Below, one piece after another: positions 1 to 5,186 of a stretch of DNA of 6,834 bases. The DNA is from JBFISM01 sp041608535. Lineage in GTDB: Bacteria > Actinomycetota > Acidimicrobiia > Spongiisociales > UBA5794. The notes below the pieces were generated by a model, which was not told the origin of the DNA, searched no databases, and worked only from the letters and a program-made list of their open reading frames with translations. Position numbers and translations under genes: made by a program. Location of the stretch: NCBI GenBank assembly GCA_041608535.1, contig JBFISM010000168.1, forward strand, positions 1 through 6,834. The letters run 5' to 3'. Each line of letters starts with the position of its first letter. The first letter of the stretch is position 1.

Positions 1-52
1 CACGCCGAACGTGTCCCGGGCCGATTGGTCTCTCCGGGTGCAGGGGGAGTGG

Positions 53-81
53 GAGGGGGAGGAGCTCCGCGGATCCCCCTC
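53..81. repeat. GC-rich inverted repeat (8-base arms)
   Basis: The arms GAGGGGGA (53-60) and TCCCCCTC (74-81) are perfectly complementary and enclose 13 bases. That loop itself contains the overlapping palindromes GGAGCTCC (61-68) and TCCGCGGA (66-73). The element lies beyond the 3' end of the leftward two-component operon. It could form a hairpin in either transcript, but no T-run follows it on either strand, so it is not a textbook intrinsic terminator. Confidence 0.5.
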
Positions 82-84
82 GCC

Positions 85-117
85 CAGGGGTGCAGCGACC
101 TGGGCGGTGCACCCCTG
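85..117. terminator. Strong inverted repeat, possible terminator hairpin
   Basis: Ten-base arms CAGGGGTGCA (85-94) and TGCACCCCTG (108-117) pair perfectly around a 13-base loop. It is among the most stable-looking stems in the window and sits about 105 bases past the response-regulator stop on the leftward strand. It has no U-tract, so factor-independent termination is uncertain. An end to a rightward-reading or leftward-reading transcript, or an RNA-stabilising structure, are both possible. Confidence 0.4.
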
Positions 118-128
118 CAACAACCGAT

Positions 129-170
129 GCGGCCATAGGCCGCTCGCTTGGAGCGAGGCGAAGCCGAGCG
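129..170. repeat. REP-like cluster of small nested palindromes
   Basis: Several short inverted repeats are packed together: GCGGCC/GGCCGC (129-134 with 138-143), CTCGCT/AGCGAG (143-148 with 152-157), GGC-GAA-GCC (157-165), and an outer alternative CGCTCG/CGAGCG (141-146 with 165-170). The stems are mutually exclusive alternatives, as in intergenic REP-type elements. Whether the unit recurs elsewhere in the genome cannot be seen from this window. Confidence 0.4.
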
Positions 171-174
171 ATAC

Positions 175-198
175 TCGATTCGAACCTGTTCGAATCGA
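175..198 (-). terminator. 11-base perfect inverted repeat after the two-component operon
   Basis: Arms of 11 bases (175-185 and 188-198, core GATTCGAAC/GTTCGAATC) are separated by only two bases. The first base of the hairpin lies 22 bases after the TGA of the response regulator, a position typical for a terminator of the leftward operon. There is no following U-run, so it may instead be a protein-binding palindrome. The GTTCGAATC core resembles a tRNA T-arm by chance only, as no tRNA fold surrounds it. Confidence 0.45.
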
Positions 199-220
199 AG
201 AGCGAGCCGCAGAGCGAAAC

Positions 221-868
221 TCACACTATGCGTCGGTCGCTGGCCCAGCGGGCGAGCTCGTGGCGGCTGGAGAGCTGGAGCTTGCGAAGGACGGATGAGA
301 CGTGGGTCTCGACGGTCTTGATGGATATCGACAGCCGTCGCGCCACCTGCTTGTAGGTGTAGCCCCGTGCGATCTGGCGTAGCACTTCCTGCTCGCGGGG
401 GGTGAGCTGGTCGAGCTCGGGGTCGTCGGGACGGGGGATCGATCCGGCGAAGGCATCGAGCACGAAACCGGCGAGCCGGGGCGAGAACACCGCATCGCCA
501 TCCGCCGTTCTCACGATCGCCTCCGTCAGCTCGCGCGGAGAGATCGACTTGGTCACATAGCCGCGGGCTCCGGCACGGATCATGGCGATCACGTCCTCGG
601 GGGCGTCGGACACCGACAAGGCGAGAAACCGGACGTCGGGGAGCACCTCGAGGACATTTTGAATCACCGCCAGCCCACCGCCGCCCGGCATGTGCACGTC
701 GACGAGGGTGATGTCGGGCCGCAGCCGCTGGATCGCTTCGATCGCATCGTCCACATCGGAGGCGGTCCCGACTATCTCGAACCCGTCCGATCCCTCCAGC
801 TCGTTGCGGACGCCGCTGAGGAAGAGCTCGTGATCATCGACCAGAAACACGCGAATGGGTTCGCTCAT
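221..868 (-). CDS. NarL/LuxR-family response regulator
   Basis: This 215-residue protein is a cytoplasmic DNA-binding response regulator. The N-terminal receiver domain (about 5-120) shows the acidic pair D11-D12, the phospho-acceptor D57 in a VDVHMP context, the switch residue S85 and the invariant K107. A short linker leads to a LuxR/GerE helix-turn-helix (about 153-210) with the signature LTPREQEVL (155-163) and the recognition-helix region SIKTVETHV (182-190). The length is normal for the family. The ATG at 868 overlaps the kinase TGA as ATGA, so the two are co-transcribed and probably translationally coupled. A longer in-frame reading upstream would lie inside the kinase gene and has no family support. 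The inferred role is to receive phosphate from the upstream PspC kinase and control envelope genes, possibly the divergent PspC gene. The target is inferred from gene position only. Confidence 0.95.
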   Translation of the reverse strand: MSEPIRVFLVDDHELFLSGVRNELEGSDGFEIVGTASDVDDAIEAIQRLRPDITLVDVHMPGGGGLAVIQNVLEVLPDVRFLALSVSDAPEDVIAMIRAGARGYVTKSISPRELTEAIVRTADGDAVFSPRLAGFVLDAFAGSIPRPDDPELDQLTPREQEVLRQIARGYTYKQVARRLSISIKTVETHVSSVLRKLQLSSRHELARWASDRRIV

Positions 869-2061
869 GACACCACCTCGATCGGCATGGCCAGCCGCAC
901 CTCGGTGCCCTCGCCGGGCTCGCTCGTGATCTCCGCCACGCCGCCGTGCCGCTCCATCCGACCGATGAGTGACTGGCGGACCCCGTGTCGGTCGCTGTCG
1001 ATGTCGGCAACGGCAAACCCTGTGCCGGTGTCCGAGACGAACACCTCGATCTCGCCGGTGCCGGCCTCGGCGTACACGGAGACCCGAGGCGCACCGGAGT
1101 GACGAGCCGCATTCAGCATCGCTTCGCCGGCCGCCTTGATCAGGGGATCCAGACGCTCGTTGCTCGGGATGTCTTTCACCACCACCACGTCGATCGGCAC
1201 GTTGTGGTCGTGCTCGATGCGATCGGCCACGGCTTGCAGCGCTTCCTGCAGCGACGTCCCGGCGGTGTCGGACTTCTTGCCGTACAGCCACGAGCGCAGC
1301 TCTCGCTCCTGGGCGCGAGCGATGGTCACCATGGTCGGTGCGTCGTCGCTGCGCTGGATCATGGCCAGGCTCTGCAGCACCGAGTCATGCAAGTCGGCGG
1401 CGATCTTCGATCTCTCCTCGGAGGCGATACGTTCCCGGCGCTCGGCACTGAGTTGGGCTCCGAGCTGGGAGATGCGCGGGCCGAAGATGATGGCGGCGCC
1501 CACCACGGCAGCCGTCGCACCGAGGATGACCGGACCGATCTGTGACAGCGAATCGATGCTGCCGAAGACGAAACCCAGACCGACGCCAACGAGGACGATG
1601 CCCGCCGCCCGCTTCCACCATTCCAACCTGGAGTCCACGTTGGTGGCGCCGCCTGGGGGCCGCTGGTCCCACAGCGCCGCACTGCCGAACGATGCCGCCG
1701 TGACCGCCCACGATGCGGCGCCGAACCACAGCCCGATGCTGCGGAGGACGAGCAACACCCCGGCGAACATCAGAGCCATTCCCACCTTCTGCGCCAGCGT
1801 CGCCTCCCGCTCTCTGCTGCGGGATCCACCAGGGACGGGCGCAACCAGCCACAGCGTCGCATAGAGGAACACCCCGATGAGCCCGGCGAAGGCGAGCGTG
1901 ATGAACCCGGCCCGCACATAGGCCGATCCGATCCCGAGATGGGCGGCGATGCCACCGCCCAGCCCGCTGATCATGCGGTCGTTGGTCGAACGCTCCAGCC
2001 ATCGCATGTGGACCCGAGCATCCGGCCGCAGCGTCGGTGCGCTGTCGGGTCGTGACGTCAC
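865..2061 (-). CDS. PspC-domain sensor histidine kinase (NarX/LiaS-type, HisKA_3)
   Basis: This is a membrane sensor kinase of 398 residues from the GTG at 2061. An N-terminal PspC domain (about 20-76, with DRMISGLGGGIAAHLG) supplies the first helix. About four more membrane helices follow (roughly 93-111, 115-130, 152-169, 175-193). The cytoplasmic part has a HisKA_3 dimerisation region with DLHDSVLQ, phospho-acceptor H225. A HATPase_c domain follows, with N-box E313/N317 and G-box D344-x-G346-x-G348. The ending GVRQSLIGRMERHGG is typical, from memory, of actinobacterial PspC kinases. Streptomyces MacS is a studied kinase of this broad type. The start is uncertain: TTG 2097 adds 12 residues and ATG 2007 removes 18. 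GTG 2061 is preferred because it gives a start of MTSRPDSAPTLRP, resembling the MTSELPPPTPSARP start of the divergent PspC protein, and because a promoter-like pair precedes it. There is no extracytoplasmic sensing domain, so signal input is probably through the membrane or a partner. Confidence 0.9.
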   Translation of the reverse strand: MTSRPDSAPTLRPDARVHMRWLERSTNDRMISGLGGGIAAHLGIGSAYVRAGFITLAFAGLIGVFLYATLWLVAPVPGGSRSREREATLAQKVGMALMFAGVLLVLRSIGLWFGAASWAVTAASFGSAALWDQRPPGGATNVDSRLEWWKRAAGIVLVGVGLGFVFGSIDSLSQIGPVILGATAAVVGAAIIFGPRISQLGAQLSAERRERIASEERSKIAADLHDSVLQSLAMIQRSDDAPTMVTIARAQERELRSWLYGKKSDTAGTSLQEALQAVADRIEHDHNVPIDVVVVKDIPSNERLDPLIKAAGEAMLNAARHSGAPRVSVYAEAGTGEIEVFVSDTGTGFAVADIDSDRHGVRQSLIGRMERHGGVAEITSEPGEGTEVRLAMPIEVVS

Positions 2062-2066
2062 ATGTG
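2052..2066. promoter_or_regulatory. Overlapping perfect palindromes, candidate operator
   Basis: GTGACGTCAC (2052-2061) is a perfect 10-base palindrome. It overlaps CACATGTG (2059-2066), a perfect 8-base palindrome. Both lie at the proposed start of the kinase gene, in the region shared by two divergent envelope-signalling genes. A dimeric regulator such as the neighbouring NarL-type protein could bind here. That is inferred from symmetry and position; no known consensus was matched. Confidence 0.4.
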
Positions 2067-2068
2067 CG

Positions 2069-2097
2069 ATGTTGTCACAGCGCGATGTGGTCGACAA
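2069..2097 (-). promoter_or_regulatory. Candidate promoter of the kinase operon (leaderless)
   Basis: Reading leftward, TTGTCG (2097-2092) and CAACAT (2074-2069) are separated by 17 bases and resemble -35 and -10 boxes. Seven bases then lead to the GTG at 2061, which would be the first or nearly the first transcribed base. No Shine-Dalgarno sequence is seen before that GTG, consistent with a leaderless message. The -10 match is weak: it keeps only the A at position 2, the A at position 5 and the final T of TATAAT. Confidence 0.35.
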
Positions 2098-2098
2098 C
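2071..2098. promoter_or_regulatory. Inverted repeat GTTGTC-N16-GACAAC
   Basis: GTTGTC (2071-2076) and GACAAC (2093-2098) form a 6-base inverted repeat with a 16-base spacer, a centre-to-centre distance of 22 bases, about two helical turns. The arms coincide with the proposed -35 and -10 parts of the leftward promoter, so a protein bound here would compete with RNA polymerase. It is a candidate operator on symmetry alone. Confidence 0.35.
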
Positions 2099-2181
2099 CG
2101 GGGGTTACCCCGAGAAAGCTCAGGGTCGGATCAGGGGAGTTCCCAATAGCGCCGCGGCGGTCGCCGGTCGATGATGGCACC

Positions 2182-3405
2182 ATGACATCGGAGTTGCCGC
2201 CACCCACGCCCTCTGCGCGCCCCAGACTGACGCGCCCGGCCGAATCGAAGGAGATCGCCGGGGTTGCTGCGGGCATCGCTGAGCATTTCGATCTGTCCGT
2301 CGGTCTGGTACGTCTCGGCTTCGTCGCACTCTGCTTTGCCGGTGGTCTCGGGTTCGTCCTCTATGTTCTCGGCTGGCTCCTGATCCCCGAGGAAGGGGAG
2401 AGCGAGTCCATCGCGGATCGCGCAGTGTCGGGCAGCGACGGTGACACCAATTGGTTGGGGGTGGCCCTTGCGGTGCTCGTTGCAATGGTGCTGCTCGGCA
2501 GCTTCGACTTCATTGAGGGTGACCTCGTCCTCGCTGCGGCCGTGTTCTCTGTGGGGTTCTTGTTGTATCGAGGTGGACGGCGTCCCCGGCGGCAGGCGCC
2601 ACCCCACGCTCCTGAAACGGGGTCTCGGGCAGAATCGAGCCAGGAGTCGCCGTTCATGGAGGCCGCACGCGCCGAGATCGCCGAGATCGGTGGCCCGGCG
2701 ATTCTCGACGAGCTGGGGGTGTCGGTTCCCGACCCGGGATCCGTTGCCCGCTCGAGACCCGGCTACACGACAACGGCGCCGTCTCTGCTCGGCCGGCTCA
2801 CCCTGGCAACTGCCTTCGTCGCCGTTGGAGGTCTCGCCGCCATGGATACACTCGGGATACTCCATCCCAGCGTGAGTGAGTACCTCCTGCTCGTGCTGGG
2901 GGTGATCGGTCTGGGTCTGCTGGTCGGATCGGTTGTCGGCAGAGCGCGCTGGCTGATCATTCCCGGGTTGTTGCTGGTTCCGGTCGTGTTGGTGACGAGC
3001 CTCGTCACGGTGCCGCTCGCGTCTTCCTTCGGTGAGTTCCATGTCGCACCGGACGGAGCCGAATCCCTCAACGACAGCTACGTCTATGGAGGAGCGGATG
3101 TCACCTTCGACTTGCGCAACATGACGAATCTCGGTGCAGATGATGCGGCGACCATCGAGCTGGGCGCCGGGCAACTCACCGTGGTCGCACCTCCCGACCT
3201 GAATCTGGTGGTCGATGCCGAGATCGCAGCCGGTGACTTCGAGGTCACCGCTTTTCCCGGTGTGCCGGCCGGATCTGATCCGGGAGACGCCTCCGGTGTG
3301 CTCGTCGATACTCGCCTGGAGAGGATCGTGGACGACGGTCCGGTGGTGACGCTGCTGGTCGAGGTGGGCTTTGGTGCGGTCCGCGTCGATCTCGTGGACG
3401 GGTAG
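2182..3405 (+). CDS. PspC-domain membrane protein with LiaF-like C-terminal domain
   Basis: This is a 407-residue multi-pass membrane protein. A Pro-rich start leads into a PspC domain (about 15-72, with EIAGVAAGIAEHFDLS and a helix near 46-68). Two further helices (about 91-108 and 113-129) follow. A charged, Pro/Arg/Glu-rich loop spans about 130-200. Three more helices are at about 206-222, 234-252 and 257-280. The C-terminal ~120 residues are beta-rich, with repeated Gly-spaced hydrophobic strands (for example GADVTFDL 304-311 and TIELGAGQLTVVAP 324-337). This resembles the LiaF C-terminal/DUF4097-like fold by pattern, not by alignment. LiaF in Firmicutes inhibits the LiaS kinase, so a regulatory partner role for the divergent PspC kinase is inferred. 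ATG 2182 is chosen because upstream in-frame starts add a non-PspC-like Arg-rich tail overlapping the promoter region. No clear Shine-Dalgarno precedes it; GATGAT ends six bases before the ATG. Confidence 0.85.
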   Translation: MTSELPPPTPSARPRLTRPAESKEIAGVAAGIAEHFDLSVGLVRLGFVALCFAGGLGFVLYVLGWLLIPEEGESESIADRAVSGSDGDTNWLGVALAVLVAMVLLGSFDFIEGDLVLAAAVFSVGFLLYRGGRRPRRQAPPHAPETGSRAESSQESPFMEAARAEIAEIGGPAILDELGVSVPDPGSVARSRPGYTTTAPSLLGRLTLATAFVAVGGLAAMDTLGILHPSVSEYLLLVLGVIGLGLLVGSVVGRARWLIIPGLLLVPVVLVTSLVTVPLASSFGEFHVAPDGAESLNDSYVYGGADVTFDLRNMTNLGADDAATIELGAGQLTVVAPPDLNLVVDAEIAAGDFEVTAFPGVPAGSDPGDASGVLVDTRLERIVDDGPVVTLLVEVGFGAVRVDLVDG

Positions 3406-3412
3406 GCCGACC

Positions 3413-3637
3413 ATGGAACGGCACCCCTTCGACCCCATATCGTTCTTCTTTGGTGCGGTCTTCGTCGTCGTCGCTGCATGGGTCGGCCTGGCCGACTCGC
3501 CGCTGTGGCAGTTCGAGGCACGCTGGCTGTGGCCCGGAGCGCTCATCGGGCTGGGTGTGCTCTTGTTCGGCTCCGTGATCGCACGGCTCGGTGAGGGTGG
3601 CGCCACCCGAGATGACGATCATGGTGGAGGTCCGTGA
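3413..3637 (+). CDS. Small two-helix membrane protein (LiaF-TM/DUF5668-like)
   Basis: This 74-residue protein starts at the ATG 7 bases after the stop of the PspC/LiaF-like gene, so it is almost certainly in the same operon. It has two membrane helices (about 9-26 and 38-56). The second begins with the motif RWLWPGALIGLGVLL, typical by pattern of the small LiaI/LiaF transmembrane modules (W-x-W-P followed by a Gly-rich helix). A hydrophilic, Asp/Gly/His-rich tail (60-74) is probably cytoplasmic or surface-exposed. It may be a membrane anchor or regulator working with the PspC proteins. An in-frame upstream ATG at 3371 would overlap the preceding gene and add an unrelated 14 residues, so it was not used. 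The family assignment is tentative. Confidence 0.75.
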   Translation: MERHPFDPISFFFGAVFVVVAAWVGLADSPLWQFEARWLWPGALIGLGVLLFGSVIARLGEGGATRDDDHGGGP

Positions 3638-3676
3638 GCTCGGGAATGCGGGGTTGCTCTGGCTCGTTACGACTCC

Positions 3677-4078
3677 ATGACCGATATCGCCACCTTGTTG
3701 CACGACGACGCCACCACGATTGCCGTTGTTGGCGCCACCGACAATTCGGCCAAATACGGGTCGGTCATCTATCGCGATCTGAAGCACAAGGGGTTCACCG
3801 TGTGGCCGGTCAACCGGCACCGCAACACGGTTGACGGCGACACCGCCTACCGGTCGCTGCGTGACCTGCCGGAGACCCCCACCATCGTCAACATCGTGGT
3901 GCCGCCGGACCAAACGCTGCGGGTGTTGCAGGAGGCGAGGGAGCTGGGGTTGCGCCATGTGTGGGTGCAGCCCGGGGCCGAGAACCCGGCGGTGATGGAT
4001 TACCTCGAAACCGCGGACTTCATTTATCTTGCCAACGCATGCATCATGACGAGGAGCCGGCACCGCAGCGCGGAGTGA
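3677..4078 (+). CDS. CoA-binding domain protein (YccU-like, CoA_binding_2)
   Basis: This 133-residue single-domain Rossmann protein matches the small CoA-binding family, which shares its fold with succinyl-CoA synthetase alpha subunits. The nucleotide-binding loop IAVVGATDNSAKYGS (15-29) follows the first strand. VWPVNRH (42-48), a second core strand IVNIVVPP (70-77), the motif WVQPGAENP (96-104) and the terminal ANACIM (119-124) are all expected family landmarks. The length is normal. Members bind CoA or derivatives, but the physiological role is unknown. It begins 39 bases after the small membrane protein without a clear Shine-Dalgarno, so it may start a separate transcript. It ends in a 4-base overlap with the hydrolase gene. 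Confidence 0.92.
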   Translation: MTDIATLLHDDATTIAVVGATDNSAKYGSVIYRDLKHKGFTVWPVNRHRNTVDGDTAYRSLRDLPETPTIVNIVVPPDQTLRVLQEARELGLRHVWVQPGAENPAVMDYLETADFIYLANACIMTRSRHRSAE

Positions 4079-4833
4079 CGCCGATCGATCTCGCTCTTCA
4101 TACATGGGGCGACGGGCAGAACCGGGTGCTGTTGTTGCACGGCTTGTCGTCGAGTGCGGCGGGTTGGTGGCGGCTCGGCCCCGATCTAGCCGCTCGCGGA
4201 CTCCAAGTGGTCGCCCCTGATCTGCGCGGCCACGGAGACACCGGGGGCAGGGACACGCTGCACGCAGGTATACCCGGCTATGTCGCGGATGTGCTGGCGC
4301 ATGGCGGCGGGTGGCGTGCGGTTCTCGGACACAGTCTCGGCGGACGTATTGCGCTGGAATGCATGCTCGCCGATCCCGATTTCGCCCAGGTGGTCATCTT
4401 GGAGGATCCGGCGCTCGACATTCCCAACGACCCGGTCATCTTCGCCGAGCTGGCGAGCGAGTACGACACCCCACCCACCCATGAGGCCTTCCGGGTGCGG
4501 TACCCCCGCTGGCATGACACCGACATCGCCGGCAAGATCGATGCGCTCGAACAGAGCAGCCGTACCGTCGTGGATGACACGTTGACCGCAATCGCCGATG
4601 GCGATCATTGGCCGGATCTCGCCGCCGTGACGGCCCCAGTGCTCGTGATCGGTGCCACCCCCGACAACGGCGGATTGGTTCCGCGAGGGGTGGGTGCTGC
4701 CGTTGCCAGGCAGCCCAACGTGGAGTACGTGAACATAGAAGGTGCCGGGCACAGCATCCACCGCGATTGCTACGAGCCGTTCTGGAACGTGCTCGTCGCG
4801 TTCCTGCGGCGCCACGGCGTGATCGACGGGTGA
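4075..4833 (+). CDS. Alpha/beta-fold hydrolase
   Basis: This 252-residue protein is a single-domain alpha/beta hydrolase, probably cytoplasmic. Visible landmarks are the oxyanion loop LLLHGLSSS (19-27), the strand VVAPDLRGHG (45-54), the nucleophile elbow GHSLGG with S87, a probable acid D197 in GATPDNGG, and H226 in GAGHSIHRD. The triad is therefore complete in the usual order. The substrate is not predictable. The GTG at 4075 overlaps the preceding TGA as GTGA, and GCGGA just before it gives weak ribosome-binding support. An ATG at 4039 would add 12 residues overlapping the CoA-binding gene and lacks a Shine-Dalgarno. Co-translation with the CoA-binding protein suggests a linked role, perhaps with acyl thioesters, which is speculative. 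Confidence 0.9.
   Translation: MTPIDLALHTWGDGQNRVLLLHGLSSSAAGWWRLGPDLAARGLQVVAPDLRGHGDTGGRDTLHAGIPGYVADVLAHGGGWRAVLGHSLGGRIALECMLADPDFAQVVILEDPALDIPNDPVIFAELASEYDTPPTHEAFRVRYPRWHDTDIAGKIDALEQSSRTVVDDTLTAIADGDHWPDLAAVTAPVLVIGATPDNGGLVPRGVGAAVARQPNVEYVNIEGAGHSIHRDCYEPFWNVLVAFLRRHGVIDG
4829..4833 (+). promoter_or_regulatory. Ribosome-binding site deciding the zinc-ribbon start
   Basis: GGTGA, the 3' half of the GGAGGTGA Shine-Dalgarno consensus, ends five bases before the ATG at 4839. It spans the stop codon of the hydrolase, which supports the ATG over the overlapping GTG at 4830. Confidence 0.45.
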
Positions 4834-4838
4834 GCGCG

Positions 4839-5171
4839 ATGGACATCAGGTGCCCGCAGTGCAGCGAGTCGGAAGATCTATCCGGTGAGCGCGATGATGA
4901 GCTGATCCATCTGACCTGCGGGGCCTGCGGCACAACGTGGGAGCGCGATCTCAGCCCGGCATGTTCTCGGTGCGGCGGTGACGACCTCCAGGCCGTACCG
5001 CTGGCCATCGTCGAGAAAGGGAGAGGCACCCAGCTCTCGGTCGTGGGGACCCGCATCATCCACCTGTGCTACGTATGCGACGCAACCATGATCGAGCAGT
5101 GGCAGCGCAACCGGCCCAACCCGCTCATGCCCGACGAGCTCCCCAACGCCGGAGGCGAGACGGCCGGCTAG
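4839..5171 (+). CDS. Small protein with four CxxC motifs (zinc ribbon)
   Basis: This 110-residue protein has four CxxC pairs: C5/C8, C27/C30, C42/C45 and C77/C80. That is enough for two structural zinc sites, the first two pairs resembling a single zinc ribbon (MDIRCPQC ... LTCGACGTTW). It is rich in charged residues, has no membrane helix, and ends in a Pro/Gly-rich tail. The family is not recognised, and nucleic-acid or protein binding are the usual roles of such ribbons. The start is ATG 4839; the GTG at 4830 would add three residues and give a GTGA overlap with the hydrolase stop. It is the last gene of the CoA-binding/hydrolase run, and its TAG shares the CTAG palindrome with the stop of the convergent gene. 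Confidence 0.8.
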   Translation: MDIRCPQCSESEDLSGERDDELIHLTCGACGTTWERDLSPACSRCGGDDLQAVPLAIVEKGRGTQLSVVGTRIIHLCYVCDATMIEQWQRNRPNPLMPDELPNAGGETAG

Positions 5172-5186
5172 TCGCTGGGCCGGCTG
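5161..5186. terminator. Hairpin across the convergent stop codons
   Basis: GCCGGC at 5163-5168 and again at 5179-5184 is self-complementary and can pair around a 10-base loop containing the shared CTAG stops. A G-T wobble and one outer C-G pair extend the stem to eight positions on the + strand. On the minus strand the wobble becomes a mismatch. No U-run follows, so it is a candidate bidirectional terminator on structure and position only. Confidence 0.35.

Noticed and set aside
176..197. GTTCGAATC resembling a tRNA T-arm
   Set aside because: No acceptor, D or anticodon arm fits around it on either strand; the match is one half of an 11-base palindrome.
11..298. Rightward frame of 95 codons at the left edge
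   Set aside because: It runs through repeat-rich DNA and into the antisense of the response regulator, and its Arg/Glu/Ser-rich composition matches no family.
2062..2181. N-terminal extension of the PspC/LiaF-like gene from the upstream ATG at 2062
   Set aside because: It would add 40 Arg-rich residues without family resemblance and would overlap the leftward promoter region.
2171..2185. Tiny frame ATG-ATG-GCA-CCA-TGA whose stop overlaps the start of the PspC gene
   Set aside because: It encodes only four residues and has no ribosome-binding site, so coincidence is more likely than a leader peptide.
2131..3606. Long leftward frame opposite the PspC/LiaF-like gene (491 codons)
   Set aside because: It is low-complexity His/Arg/Gln-rich, as expected for the reverse strand of a GC-rich gene, while the other strand carries a clear PspC domain.
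3245..4105. Leftward frame opposite the CoA-binding gene
   Set aside because: It crosses several well-supported rightward genes and shows no domain-like pattern.
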